NCBI GenBank assembly: GCA_023664945.1 | Contig: JAMPER010000001.1 | Span: 134,697-198,696, forward strand | From: Alistipes senegalensis | GTDB lineage: Bacteria > Pseudomonadota > Gammaproteobacteria > Burkholderiales > Burkholderiaceae_D | Length of the DNA stretch: 64,000 bases | Direction: 5' to 3' | In this document: piece after piece, positions 1 to 10,343 of the stretch | Numbering within the stretch: position 1 is the stretch's first letter | Layout: each line of letters opens with the position of its first letter | The notes under the pieces: model-generated | Told to the model about the DNA's origin: nothing | The model's database searches: none | What the model saw: only the letters and a program-made list of their open reading frames with translations | Program-made: the position numbers and the translations under genes

Positions 1-1971
1 TTTGCCGCCAGGGGAATGGCTCCCTGAACCGGCTTCAATCCAGCGTTTTGCTTTTGCGCGGTTGATATACACGGCTTGCCCGCCTGCCCGCTTGGAAAAC
101 CACGTTTCTCTTGACGCACTTTCCCCTACTTTGCCGTAGGCCGAAACAGCCAGATGGGCTATTTCTTCCTTGTTTTTTCTTGCATCCAGCTCCACCGGTA
201 CAACTACCGTTGCGCCACGGGCATCTTTTATGTCCAGCAAAAATATCAGCCGGCCTGCTTTCGTCTCCGAGCGGAAAACCGCAATCGGGTCAGCCAGCGC
301 CTCAGGCAGCTGCGCCAACACCTCTGCCGTCATATTGGTATGCGCGTGATGCACCGGATTTTTCTTCTGCTCCGGAAACACCCCGTCAAACACATGCGGC
401 ACCGCATACACCGCCCGGAACGCCGCCCCCAGCAAACGCATCACCAAAGGCGTTTGCCGCAGCAATAAAACCGGCTTTTCAGGCGCCTTCCCGCCGCGCA
501 CCAGCGCCTCCACCCGGCTGCGCCACGCCTTTGCCTCCCTTCGCAGCTTTTCCTCTGCCGTCAATTCCCCGGGAGGCACAGCCTGAAACAAAACAATCTG
601 GTCCTTCCTGGCAACATCCTCCGTCTCCTTCGCCAGCAAATACATCCGCTGCTCCGGCGTCATCCCGGCCCGCCGCTGCGCATTTCTGGCCTCCACCTCG
701 CCGGCAACCGCCTTGTAAGCCATATCCGGCTTCACATACCGGCGGCTTTTACGCCCCGTATCAACCAGCCCCCTTTCATCCGTATCAAACGCATCCGGCG
801 CAGCCCCCCGCGCAAAACCCTCCCGCTCCTGGATAGCATGCTGCACCTCATGCAGCAAAGCATCGGCCGTCTCGCGGGACGAAAGGCCGTCGTCAACAAA
901 AATCGTCTCCCCGTCCAGAAAAGCCGCCGCCCCGGCCGGGGAAAGAATCGGCTCCCTCACCACCCAAAACCCCTTCAAATCCGGATAAGCCGTAAACAGC
1001 TCGGGATGAACCAGCACCTCCCCCAGCGTCCTTTTGCCATTTTCAGGAAGATTCAGGCGCAAAAACGCATCCGAAATCTCATAGCGCCACTTCCCGTCCG
1101 CGCCGCGCTCCCAGCCCGTTGCCAGCTTAATCAGCTTCGCCTTTCTGCCCGCCGCCTCCATTTCCCTGGCAACAGCCAGATTATCCAGCCGGGCCGTCGC
1201 CTCCTCGGCCCTGTCCAGCGCAGCCGCCCCCTTCTCGCCGATAAACTGGTACAAAACATCGGGGGATTCATCAAATACGCCATCGTCTCCCGCCTCGCCT
1301 TCCCCATCAGGCCGGAAAGCAGCCGTATCATCATCTTCCTGGAAAAAATCAATAAAATCATCATCCTGTTTGCCTGAATGCACATCTTCAGGCAAACTTT
1401 TTGCCTTGCCGCTATTGATTACGCGATCTGCCCCGGAGGCTTCGCCTCGCTGGCTAAATTGGGTCGCCAGGTCAACAGCGCTTTCTTTTTGCGCAACACC
1501 CGGCAATGCCTGCCCGTTGCCCTTGCGGGAAAAAAGCGCATACACATCCGTAACGGTGGCCGTATCCACACTCTTGCCACTTCGCACAAAAAGCTCGGCC
1601 TTGTGCAAGGCCATTAAGGCTTCTGCATCCGTTTTGGCTTCCAGACGGTTGGCAAGCTGCCACAGTCCTATGGCGCGCAGGCATTTCTGGATGGCATGAA
1701 CCAGTTTTTTTACGCCCGTCACTTTCTCGCCGCGCCCTGCCATTCGCGCCAGCGCTTCTTCTGTGGCAGTGTGCCTGATCCACTGGGTAAACTTCTCTGG
1801 GCTCCAGCCAGTTTTTTTGTTTCTTACCTGCCTGATATAATCTCCATTGTTTTTAACCCACTTCTGCGCCGCCTCCCGCACGTTTTGGTTATGGAAGAAT
1901 ATATTGTCGAGTTCGAGCGACAGCTGCGTTCCAAAAAACCCCCGAAGCCCGTAATGCCCTATCACCTCATG
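1..1971 (-). pseudogene. Downstream part of the frameshifted phage polyvalent protein, open at the left edge
   Basis: Translating the minus strand from 1,971 gives about 657 codons with no stop to the edge. It begins in the zincin-like motif HEVIGHYG (1,948-1,971), which directly continues the upstream protein after a one-base shift. Further on lies a second metal-protease-like motif, LLHEVQHAIQ (829-858), followed by REGFARG, resembling the LPD23 domain of large polyvalent phage proteins. Near the edge, a stretch with ADPIAVFRSETKAG and VVVPVELD resembles the phage MuF C-terminal domain. These are family resemblances read by eye. Without the shift this part has no obvious start of its own, so it is probably not translated. 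Long plus-strand ORFs over it are shadows. Confidence 0.72.
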
Positions 1972-4900
1972 CCGAAGACATTCCGTGCATCTGCCGCCGA
2001 GGTGATGTTCCTTCGGACGAGGAAACACCGCCCGTCAAGGTACGCCCCCTTGGCATCTTCGGGCGCATCAAACGGCAAATCGGCAGGCTTTTCAACCACA
2101 ACTAATTCCGGCGCATTACCATATTCTGACGCCAGTTCTTCCGCTATCTGCCTGACTTCTTCTATGCCTGTGCGGCTATCGGAAACAGGGGAAGCCTCTT
2201 GTCGTTGATATAAAACCTGCGGGCTTTCGCTGAAAGTACCGGCATTGCTGATAGCCGATTTCACCTGCTCCGGTGAAAAAACAACCACCTCTTTGGTATT
2301 AACCCAGTCTTCCTCTCTGAACTCATAGGCAATGATGCCGTCATACCCCTGCCTGATAAGTTCGGCTGTCCGCTCCCTGGCTTCTTCTTCGCTGCGAATG
2401 CCCAGCGTCTGTTTTTCTTCAAAAGAAGCGATGTACGGGTTTCTCAGCCGCACAAAAAGCGGCATGATATTTTGCCCGGCTTCGCCCTGCTTGTTGTGGG
2501 CATATTCTTCTGCTACCCATAGCTCGCTGGTAAGGTAGATCCCTTTGCCAAGCCATCCCCTGTCTTTTTTGTTGGGATGACTGAGGTCAAAGGCGCTGAT
2601 GTCGGCTTTGGAACCGTGGTAATAAACTTGCGGTTCGCCGGTCTCTGGATCAAGCTGGGCTAAACGCCAAAGTGCTTGGCCAGCTCCCTCACGAATTTCT
2701 CGTGTTCTTCCAGAGTCGTTTTCGGAAAGCGCAGTGTATGCCTCGCGCACAAGATCAGCCATTTGCGGCAAGGCAGGAAATAATCTGGTATCGGCAGCTC
2801 CAGGTTTTCTCTTAATTCCTTTGAACTCACCTGCATTGCCTCGCAGCGCTTGTAAAAGTCCCTGATTTTCAGATTCACGTTCCCAGTCGAATCCCAGCCA
2901 TTTCTTGAAGTTGGGGGTTCTGACTTGCACCCATTGCCGTTCGGTGAGTTTGGTCGGTTGTCCATTCGGGGCTTTCATCCATTGGCTGGTTCCCCGGTAT
3001 TGTGCAATGACAGCATCATATTGTCTATTGGCTTCGGCCTGCTCTGCTGCGCCGGGGTTGGCGCTGGCAGTAAAACCTCGCCTGGTATGCGCTTCGGCCC
3101 TGCCCTGCCAACAGGAAACCGACGGCTCGCCGTTTTTGTCAACAACGCTTGATATGGATAAATTGACAGTACTATAAATCTCCTGTAGGATAGTTTTGTA
3201 AAGGCTGGCGCTACGCAGGCTCTGGGCAGTTTCGCTGTTCAACCTTGTTTGAGACGGCCCAGCCTTTATTTCTTCCTCAACAAATACATCATGGACGTAT
3301 AGCTGATTTTTGCGTCCCGGTATTTCTCTCGTACGCAGAAAAACCAGTTTGTTTTGCCCGTCATGCGCAATTCGCGTGGCAAAGTAATGGTTCCGGATTT
3401 CTTTGCCGGTAAAATCATTGAGGGTATCCAGGTATTCTGCCCTCTCTAGTATTTCTTTCAGGTAAGGAATAACGTCCAGCTTGGCAGCATTCCGGCTATG
3501 TGCCATGCTGTCACGAATCCCTGTGCGTGTGACAAAAATTTCTCCTGCGGCTTTTTTGACGCTGAAGTTGTTTTCCAGCAGCTTTGCCGCTTCGGATTTT
3601 TTGATTCTGGCGGTTTCTTTGGTGTAAACCTGTTTGACCGATATCGGCTCCTGCGCCTCCAGCCGCTCGCGTATCCCCGCTTTTTCCCAATCCCCGAACT
3701 GTTTTTTGAAGTTGGCTGTCCTGGCCTGCACCCATTGCCGCTCGGTGAGTTTGGTCGCCTCTCCGTTGGGCGCTTTCATCCATAGTGCCGTGCCTTTGTA
3801 TTTGGCTGCGATTTCATCGTATTGCCGGTTGGCTTCGGCTTGCTCTGCTGCACTGGGTTGGGCGCTGGCGGTATAGCCTCGCCTGCTATGCTCTTCAGCC
3901 TGTGCCGTTTGAGATTCTGCTCGGGTATGTTCTCTCTCATATTTTTCTCCTGCGTTTGAGGTATCCCACGCTGTCCCGTCGTTTCGGGTTGCCCCGGAAA
4001 GCAAGTCTGATATACTAAGCTCAAGGCGCTCTGATGGAAGCGTAATCTTGCCTGTGTTGTCGCCAATAGAGGCGCTGCTCAGGGAGCCGGCATCAGAGCG
4101 TCTTTCTATTTCTATCGTATCAATGGCATGGAGATTGGTTTTATCTCCGCTTTTGACGCCTGTATAATCTTTTACCGTCAATTTTGCCCGGTACAACACG
4201 CCGCCAATTTCAACCGGCGCATACATCCGGTGGATAGCCTGCACATCCGGGTTGTTATGTTCGCTGTCTTCGTGGGATTCTGCCAGTACCGCATTTTCTG
4301 CCAGCTGCTCTATGGCAAAAACAGCCTGCAAGGATTCCAGCGTTTGTTTGGTGTTTTTGGCTATCTTGCTCCAGTCAATCTTGCTGACGGTCAGTACCCA
4401 GCCGGTATCCTGGTTCCAGAGGGGCTCGCCGCTTTGCCGGATGGCATTCAAATGCGCCATCGCGCCTGCCTGGATGGCTTTCCTCCCGCTTCCGAATTCA
4501 GCGCCGCTTATCCGGGTAACCGGCACCGCCGGAAGATCAAACAACCCTTTGCGCTGCCCGTATTCCCAGTGAAATCCCTGGGTGACAGGCTGCCAGTATT
4601 GCTGCCAGCCTTCTGCTGTTGTTTGTGCCGCTTCGGCAACGCCTTTTCGCGCAAAGGCAGATTGATATAACAGCCTGGATAAGAAAGTGCCGGCTACCTG
4701 TGGTAGCCGTCCGGTTGTTTGATCTGGTTGTTGAGGTAGGCCGTTCCCTGAAGCATCAGCCAGTAATACATATTGTCCCTGTTTTTCAGATACATCTTGT
4801 TCGCGCAAGGATTGGACAAGCACCGCTCGCGCAACCGTAGTGCTGCCGATACCACTCTGTTTCGCTCTTTCAGCGGCGTATTCAGGGAAGCTCCGAAAAA

Positions 4901-7643
4901 TCTCATGTGGAGTTCTTTCCCGCCAATTTCCTTTTCCATCTTTTTCTTCAAACTGGTTTCTTTCAAAATTATACCGGAACCGCTCAATCCCCGGAAGAAC
5001 ATCACGCACGTTTTTATATGTTGTTTCAATGAGTTGCGTTATATTCCACAGGTCGTCTCCATCCCGCCATTTGAGGGCAGGTTCGCCATTTTCTCCGGGG
5101 GCAAGGAGATTTTTGGCAGGGGAGAGGTGCCGGGTAGTGCCATAGCGCAAGGCAGAAGAAAGCATCAGCTCCGCAGCGCGGACTCTGCCCATCCTGGTGA
5201 GTCCTGCCCGGTCGCCTTCAAACTGATACCCCATATTGTAGGCAAAATTGGCTACAGCCTGGACAAGCGCGCTTCCCTGGCTTTCTCCGGAATGGAGCCG
5301 GGATGCGTCTACGGCAAGTTTTTTCCCGGGGTAAACATATACCCAGGCTTTGCTGCCGTCTGGCGCAACAACATCCCACCTGCCGGTAGCGCCAGCTTTG
5401 GCCGCCTCGCTGTTCAAATCAATTTTATGGGGCGGGGATATTTCAAAACCCAAACCAGATTCATCAGCAATCGCCCCCAAATCCTGCTTGTCTGAATGGG
5501 GATAGCGAAACATTTCCCCTTCTTCTGCCTGCGCCAGTTCCAGATATTGGCGGGCAACAGGATGCAAATGCTCATATTGGGCCGGCTGCCCGTATTGCCG
5601 GTTGCCTCCTTCCTGGGCATGGGCATCCACAAGCAGGCCATAATCAACAAAACGCTGGCGGATATCCTCAACCAGCTTCTCCGGCAAAACCGTCTTCCCG
5701 GCCTCCTCTGCCCGCGCCTTCAAATCCCGGAAAATCGGATGCACAAAAGCGCGCGCCAAAACAATCGCCTGGGTGCGGGCATCCTCCCTGTTAAAACGCT
5801 GCACAAGCTGGTCTGCCACCTCATTCGTCAGCTGCTCAACCGCTGTGCCAAGCGCCCCTGCCGTCTTGCTCTCATCGCCAAGCTCATGGAGCATACCCGC
5901 CAAAAGCGCCGTATTGGGCGCGCTTCTCGCCTTTTGCCTCTCGCCTTCCGTTGCCGTCAGCGCCTTCTCGTCAAACTTCGTATCCGCCGTAAACGCCGCC
6001 GCATGTTCCGAACCCGAAAAACCGGCCTGATACTGCCCAAACGGAATCATCAGGCTTACCCCCAGCGCCGACGCCTCCTCATAATTGAGCACGCCATACA
6101 GCCCGGCAGCCTCTTTGGGATCAATCCCCTTTTCCTCAAAATAACTTGTCCATTTCCCGGCATCAACATAGGCATGCGTCACACCCGAACTGATGGCAAA
6201 AAAACTGGCTGCCGCCGCATAATCTTCCGGCGAGCGGCTCCTCAGGCGGGATTCCCCCGCCAGCCGGTTAAACCGCTCCACCGTTTTCCTCAGCGCCCTG
6301 GCATCCCTTGCCTGATGCACCCGCGCCATGCCGGAAAACCCCAGCGACATCGGAATCACCGAAATCGCCGTTTCCAGCTCGTTTTCCGGCAACTCCTCCA
6401 GCCACTTCAGGAAAACATCGCCGGCATCCTCCCCCTCCTGCATACCGGCAATCCTGTCTGATAACGTCTGCCCGGCCGTTGCCGCCATCTCCGAAGGCGT
6501 CTCCCGCGCCCAGTTCCGCAAAAACAGGCTGATAAACGGCGTCCCGGCAGCCGCCTCCTTGATCAGCTTGGAAAGGGGCAAAAACTCCGTTGCCACCTCA
6601 ATCGCGCCGTTGGCCGCACCGTGGGCAGCCGCCTTTGCCAGGCTCTTCCCCTCAAGCACATCATCCATGAAGGCTTCGCCACCCTCCGAGACACCTGCAA
6701 ACACCAGCGGCAACACCGGGCTGCCCGTCGCAAAAGACCCGGCCACAGCCGGAACCATATTGCCCAGTGAACGAAAACCGGAAAGCAGCGCCCGCCCGGC
6801 AAGGCCATATTCGCCCATCCCCTCCCCGGCAATCGCCTCCTCCGTCTTCTTGCCAAAGCGGTACAGCGCATCCGCGCCGGATGAAGCCGCCAGTTCCTTC
6901 CCGGCCCTTTCCGCCTCCTCATACCGAAAAGCCTGCTCATCCCCGCTCAACGCTGCCGGATAATACAAATCCTGTTCAGGATTCGTCCCCAAAACCGGCA
7001 AACTTCTTGCCAGAAAAGAAGCCACCGCCCCCGCCGTCTTGATCGCGCCGCCAACCGCCCCCGCGGCCAGGTTCCGCGCGGCATCCACGGTAAAATCCAG
7101 CGGCGCCAGCCGGGCCTTGTCCGCCCTTGCGCCAAAATCGCCCGCAATCGAAAACCCCTCCGGCTGGGCAAACATCGCCTCCAGCGCCGTCATATTCTCC
7201 ACATCATCATGCGCTATCCGCGCATTGCCGGGGTCAGAAAGATATTCAGCCGTTTTCGGGTAAGCGGCAGAAATCGCCTCCAGCCGTTCATTCCTTGCCT
7301 GCGCCTCAAACTGCTCCCGGTAACGGCGCGCCATCTCCGGCGGCGCGTCAAACGCCCGGGCCAGCGCCCGGATCTTCGCCTCCTCCTCCGGCGCGTAACC
7401 CGCCGCATCGCCCATACTCAATTTCAGCGCCTGGCTTTGCCGCCCGGCATCATCCCGGGTACTTTCGGCAAACGCTTCCTGAAGCGCGGCAACAGAGCGG
7501 CCGCCATCCCGTTCCCTGCCGCCGCCCGGCTGCACCTCCCCCGCAAACCCATTGCCATCTATCCAAAGCGCCTCATCCGCATCCTGTGCCTTATCCCCGT
7601 CATCTCCGGCAAAAAACGCCGCGCCCATCTCATCCCCGCTCAT
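1962..7643 (-). CDS. Giant phage polyvalent (ejection-type) protein with nuclease-like and ADP-ribosyltransferase-like domains, frameshifted
   Basis: This frame encodes 1,893 residues. It starts four bases inside the transglycosylase gene (ATGA overlap), so it is the next gene of the ejection module and probably encodes a protein delivered with the phage DNA. Residues about 180-440 contain several alanine/glycine-rich hydrophobic stretches. Residues about 1,095-1,185 resemble the LPD3 domain, and about 1,331-1,454 resemble the barnase/EndoU/colicin E5/RelE-like nuclease domains of polyvalent proteins. Two near-identical 70-residue segments (about 1,249-1,319 and 1,516-1,588), each with KLTERQWVQ, flank that second domain. 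Residues about 1,677-1,791 (YYHGSK, GKGIYLT, FSPEQVKSA) look like an ADP-ribosyltransferase fold. The frame ends at NVFGMR because one base is missing in the following HEVIGHYG motif, so the normal protein should continue for over 650 residues. Domain names are assigned by motif recognition only. Confidence 0.75.
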   Translation of the reverse strand: MSGDEMGAAFFAGDDGDKAQDADEALWIDGNGFAGEVQPGGGRERDGGRSVAALQEAFAESTRDDAGRQSQALKLSMGDAAGYAPEEEAKIRALARAFDAPPEMARRYREQFEAQARNERLEAISAAYPKTAEYLSDPGNARIAHDDVENMTALEAMFAQPEGFSIAGDFGARADKARLAPLDFTVDAARNLAAGAVGGAIKTAGAVASFLARSLPVLGTNPEQDLYYPAALSGDEQAFRYEEAERAGKELAASSGADALYRFGKKTEEAIAGEGMGEYGLAGRALLSGFRSLGNMVPAVAGSFATGSPVLPLVFAGVSEGGEAFMDDVLEGKSLAKAAAHGAANGAIEVATEFLPLSKLIKEAAAGTPFISLFLRNWARETPSEMAATAGQTLSDRIAGMQEGEDAGDVFLKWLEELPENELETAISVIPMSLGFSGMARVHQARDARALRKTVERFNRLAGESRLRSRSPEDYAAAASFFAISSGVTHAYVDAGKWTSYFEEKGIDPKEAAGLYGVLNYEEASALGVSLMIPFGQYQAGFSGSEHAAAFTADTKFDEKALTATEGERQKARSAPNTALLAGMLHELGDESKTAGALGTAVEQLTNEVADQLVQRFNREDARTQAIVLARAFVHPIFRDLKARAEEAGKTVLPEKLVEDIRQRFVDYGLLVDAHAQEGGNRQYGQPAQYEHLHPVARQYLELAQAEEGEMFRYPHSDKQDLGAIADESGLGFEISPPHKIDLNSEAAKAGATGRWDVVAPDGSKAWVYVYPGKKLAVDASRLHSGESQGSALVQAVANFAYNMGYQFEGDRAGLTRMGRVRAAELMLSSALRYGTTRHLSPAKNLLAPGENGEPALKWRDGDDLWNITQLIETTYKNVRDVLPGIERFRYNFERNQFEEKDGKGNWRERTPHEIFRSFPEYAAERAKQSGIGSTTVARAVLVQSLREQDVSEKQGQYVLLADASGNGLPQQPDQTTGRLPQVAGTFLSRLLYQSAFARKGVAEAAQTTAEGWQQYWQPVTQGFHWEYGQRKGLFDLPAVPVTRISGAEFGSGRKAIQAGAMAHLNAIRQSGEPLWNQDTGWVLTVSKIDWSKIAKNTKQTLESLQAVFAIEQLAENAVLAESHEDSEHNNPDVQAIHRMYAPVEIGGVLYRAKLTVKDYTGVKSGDKTNLHAIDTIEIERRSDAGSLSSASIGDNTGKITLPSERLELSISDLLSGATRNDGTAWDTSNAGEKYEREHTRAESQTAQAEEHSRRGYTASAQPSAAEQAEANRQYDEIAAKYKGTALWMKAPNGEATKLTERQWVQARTANFKKQFGDWEKAGIRERLEAQEPISVKQVYTKETARIKKSEAAKLLENNFSVKKAAGEIFVTRTGIRDSMAHSRNAAKLDVIPYLKEILERAEYLDTLNDFTGKEIRNHYFATRIAHDGQNKLVFLRTREIPGRKNQLYVHDVFVEEEIKAGPSQTRLNSETAQSLRSASLYKTILQEIYSTVNLSISSVVDKNGEPSVSCWQGRAEAHTRRGFTASANPGAAEQAEANRQYDAVIAQYRGTSQWMKAPNGQPTKLTERQWVQVRTPNFKKWLGFDWERESENQGLLQALRGNAGEFKGIKRKPGAADTRLFPALPQMADLVREAYTALSENDSGRTREIREGAGQALWRLAQLDPETGEPQVYYHGSKADISAFDLSHPNKKDRGWLGKGIYLTSELWVAEEYAHNKQGEAGQNIMPLFVRLRNPYIASFEEKQTLGIRSEEEARERTAELIRQGYDGIIAYEFREEDWVNTKEVVVFSPEQVKSAISNAGTFSESPQVLYQRQEASPVSDSRTGIEEVRQIAEELASEYGNAPELVVVEKPADLPFDAPEDAKGAYLDGRCFLVRRNITSAADARNVFGMR
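2880..3895 (-). repeat. Duplicated ~210-bp segment in the polyvalent gene, copies at 2,880-3,095 and 3,686-3,895
   Basis: Both copies encode a block running from RRG(Y/F)TASA through AAEQAEANRQYD, WMKAPNG and KLTERQWVQ to NFKK, in the same frame and orientation, and the DNA is clearly similar throughout. They bracket the nuclease-like domain, so the pair looks like a linker that accompanies exchangeable toxin-like modules. Recombination between the copies would remove the domain between them and keep the reading frame only if the spacing allows it. Confidence 0.75.
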
Positions 7644-9679
7644 TTCCGCATCCCATCCCTTTGCGACAGCACCTTCCGTATCCGCTCCGCTTCCGTCCCG
7701 CCAAAGCCCAGCGCATCAGCCCTCTTTAGCACCCGCTTCCTCTCCGCAGGGGAAAGCGAAAACCCGGCCGCCGTCCCCTCCTTGCCCCCTTTGGCGCCCG
7801 TGCGCCGCCTCTCCAGAAAAGCCGGTATCACCACCTCGCCTATCGCGTGCCGGACCATCTCCCGCCGCTCCTTGTCCGCCGGATAGCGCTTGTGCTCCTT
7901 CCGAAACGCCTCAACAGAACGCACCAGGTAATCCTCCAGCATGGCGCGTGCCGCCGTATCCTGCCTTTTCCCCCAATCCCGCTTCAACCCGTTTTGCACC
8001 AGCGCCGAACCCGTCTCAACCGCCAGCTTCTCCAGCAAATCCCTGCCCTCCGGCGTTTGCCCCATCGCCTGCCGCCTCGCCAGCATCTCCAGCTCCGGCC
8101 GGGAAACCTCCCCCTTGAGCGACCGCAAATCCGTCTGCTGCAACACCTCCGGGCTATCCAGGAGCGCCGTTGCCAGCGTGCCGTCATAAACCGGCTCCCG
8201 GCGGATATACCTTGCCGCCGCCTGCCGCTTCCTGCCGTCCAGCCTGTCCAGAAGCCCGCTCTGCGCAATCTCCGTTTCCGTCCTGCCCGCATCGGCCATC
8301 TCATAAACCATCACCAGCGCCGCTTCCTGCTCCCGCTTCGCCTTATCGGCAAACGCGCGCCGCCTCACCGTATAGGCATCCACCGCCGCCTGATAAGCCT
8401 GCCGGTTTGCGCCAAACCTCTCCTTCGCCCTTAACGCAAACTCTGATACCGCCATCATCTGCCCCGGCTCGCTTTTTCCCTGCCGGTAAAGCCCCATCCC
8501 CTTCTTCACATAATCCTGCGTTTCCTTCGGCGCATGGGAAAGCCAGTCCTCCCCGTAGCGCTTCACCAGCCGGTCAACCGTACCCGGCCCCGCGTTATAA
8601 GCCCCCCACATCCTCGCCAGGTCGCCGCCATAACGGCGGCACAACACCTCAAGATACTCAGCCCCCACCCGCGCCAGCTCCTGCGGCGAACCATTTTTTG
8701 CCGGCGGCACGCCAAAACCGGGAGCCCGGCCCGTATCCGGCATCACCTGATATTCCCCCAGCGCCCCCTTTGGCGATTCAACCAGCTTCCCATCGTTGCC
8801 ATAACGCCGGTTGGCCGATTCCATCTGCCTCGTCACCCGCCGGATCAGCGCCCCGTCCCCTTCCCCGTAAGCCGCCGCATCCGCCGAAAACACCTCTTGC
8901 GCAAAATCCTCCCCCAGCCGGATACTCTCCGAACGCCGGATACCCCGGTTCACCGCAATCAGGTCATCCGCCCCCATCATCGGGGCATAACGCTCCCGGT
9001 AAACCTGCGCCGTCTCCAAATCTCCCTGCCCAAGCGCCTCCTCCACAATCCCCCTCACCAGCCCCGAAGCCGCCCGGTTCGCCATGCCGTCTGCCAGCGC
9101 CTCATCCGCCCCGCCCCTTATCGCCTGGTACCGCGCCGTCCCGTGAAAATCATTCAGCGCCGAAAAAGCCGCTTCAGGGTCTGATGCCGCATTCACCAGC
9201 GCCAGCTTCCTGTACTGCGCCTTCGTCTCCTCCAGCGTCGCATCCTCATAACGCGCATACTCCGCCCGGATATAGCGGCCTGCCTGCCGCCGGAACTGCT
9301 GCAAATAAGGCGCGGCCATCGCGTCAAACTTCTCCCGCCGGGCGTCAGACATCCCCGCCCGCATCCGTTCCAGCTGAGTCTCAACCTCCCGGTTTACCCC
9401 CTCCATCACCGAAGCGCCGCCCTCATCCTGCCAGGCATAAATCCCCTTGCGTTCAGCCAGCGCCGCCTGCCTCTCCTCAAGAAACCCCGCCAGCGCATTC
9501 ACATCCGAAGCCGCGCCAACCTGGTCGCGCGAATCCATTGCCTGCCCGTACGCCACCAGCGCCCTGGCCGCCGCGCGGGCATTTCCCGTCACATCCGCAG
9601 GGGCAGGCGCACCGCCCAGCCGGGCAGAACCCCCCTGCGGCACCACCGCGAAATTCTCCCTTTGCGGAACAATCGCCAT
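7640..9679 (-). CDS. Phage lytic transglycosylase (internal virion/ejection protein)
   Basis: The 679-residue protein has a soluble-lytic-transglycosylase (SLT) domain in the middle, at about residues 275-390. The probable catalytic Glu lies in RQMESANR, followed by SPKGALGEYQVMPDT and the signature WGAYNAGPGTVDRL. Such enzymes cleave the glycan strands of peptidoglycan. In podoviruses the domain sits in an internal core protein and opens the cell wall during DNA entry. The rest is Ala/Arg/Glu-rich and mostly helical, as expected for an ejection protein. The gene lies between a gp14-like core gene (3 bases upstream) and the giant polyvalent gene (overlap of 4 bases), which supports the ejection role. 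It appears intact. Confidence 0.85.
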   Translation of the reverse strand: MAIVPQRENFAVVPQGGSARLGGAPAPADVTGNARAAARALVAYGQAMDSRDQVGAASDVNALAGFLEERQAALAERKGIYAWQDEGGASVMEGVNREVETQLERMRAGMSDARREKFDAMAAPYLQQFRRQAGRYIRAEYARYEDATLEETKAQYRKLALVNAASDPEAAFSALNDFHGTARYQAIRGGADEALADGMANRAASGLVRGIVEEALGQGDLETAQVYRERYAPMMGADDLIAVNRGIRRSESIRLGEDFAQEVFSADAAAYGEGDGALIRRVTRQMESANRRYGNDGKLVESPKGALGEYQVMPDTGRAPGFGVPPAKNGSPQELARVGAEYLEVLCRRYGGDLARMWGAYNAGPGTVDRLVKRYGEDWLSHAPKETQDYVKKGMGLYRQGKSEPGQMMAVSEFALRAKERFGANRQAYQAAVDAYTVRRRAFADKAKREQEAALVMVYEMADAGRTETEIAQSGLLDRLDGRKRQAAARYIRREPVYDGTLATALLDSPEVLQQTDLRSLKGEVSRPELEMLARRQAMGQTPEGRDLLEKLAVETGSALVQNGLKRDWGKRQDTAARAMLEDYLVRSVEAFRKEHKRYPADKERREMVRHAIGEVVIPAFLERRRTGAKGGKEGTAAGFSLSPAERKRVLKRADALGFGGTEAERIRKVLSQRDGMRK

Positions 9680-9682
9680 CCG

Positions 9683-10342
9683 TCACCATCCTCCCCGCAA
9701 ATTTCCCGCACCCGCATCCTGCCTGCCCCAATAACCCGGCCATGTCCTTGCCGCCCCGGTGGCGCTTCCCAAAAGCGTCGGCGAATACCCGTAAAGCCCC
9801 GGCTGCCCGCTGCCGGAAAACTGCCCCCTAATCCAGTCCCCTGCCTTGCCCGCCGCCGTATCTATCGCCTCCGCCACATGATTTTGCAGATAACCGCCCG
9901 CCGCCCCCGAAACCAGGGACGAAAGCGCAGCCCCCCACGGGCTTTGCCGCTGGCTTAGCGCAACATTCGCGTTATTCTCCATATCAACCGCATTCAGGCG
10001 GTGCTGCCACGCCGAAGACAGCGCATTTGCCTCAACCTGGTTCTTGTCCGCCTCGCCGAAAAAATCCGTCTCATTCATCACCTGCCGGGCGCTCCTGCTC
10101 GAAAGATCAATCCCGTTTGCCGCATACCCCGTCTTCTGCGCCCCCTTCACCTTCGCCGCCTGGTTCATCACCTGCTGCGCCTGCCTTTCCCCCTGACGCA
10201 AAGCCGATTCGGCCCCCATCCTTTCCAGCCGCGCATTTTGCCGGTTCATCGCCGCCTGGTACTTCAGCGCCGCGTTTTGCGCCCGTTGCTGGTAATAACT
10301 GCCGGCGGCCTGCAACCCCAATCCCGCCAGTGCCATCCACAT
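9683..10342 (-). CDS. T7 gp14-like internal virion core protein
   Basis: The 219-residue product starts with a short hydrophobic stretch (ALAGLGLQAAGSYY) and is followed by an alanine-, glutamine- and arginine-rich helical region (QRAQNAALKYQAAMNRQNA). It contains the segment GYAANGIDLSSRSARQVMNE. This pattern is typical of the small virion core proteins of T7-like podoviruses (gp14 family), which are ejected into the outer membrane at infection. Position supports this: the nozzle gene ends one base upstream and the transglycosylase gene starts three bases downstream. Assignment rests on pattern and context because these proteins diverge quickly. Confidence 0.68.
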   Translation of the reverse strand: MWMALAGLGLQAAGSYYQQRAQNAALKYQAAMNRQNARLERMGAESALRQGERQAQQVMNQAAKVKGAQKTGYAANGIDLSSRSARQVMNETDFFGEADKNQVEANALSSAWQHRLNAVDMENNANVALSQRQSPWGAALSSLVSGAAGGYLQNHVAEAIDTAAGKAGDWIRGQFSGSGQPGLYGYSPTLLGSATGAARTWPGYWGRQDAGAGNLRGGW

Positions 10343-10343
10343 C

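Noticed and set aside
1940..1980. Programmed -1 frameshift in the polyvalent gene
   Set aside because: There is no X-XXY-YYZ slippery heptamer before the site and no evident downstream stem; a simple one-base loss explains the data.
5496..6461. Plus-strand ORF of 321 codons inside the polyvalent gene
   Set aside because: The sequence is basic low-complexity with no recognisable motif, antisense to a coherent large protein.
8170..9831. Long plus-strand ORF (553 codons) opposite the lytic transglycosylase
   Set aside because: It is proline-rich nonsense typical of the opposite strand of GC-rich genes and has no domain, while the minus strand encodes a clear SLT domain protein.
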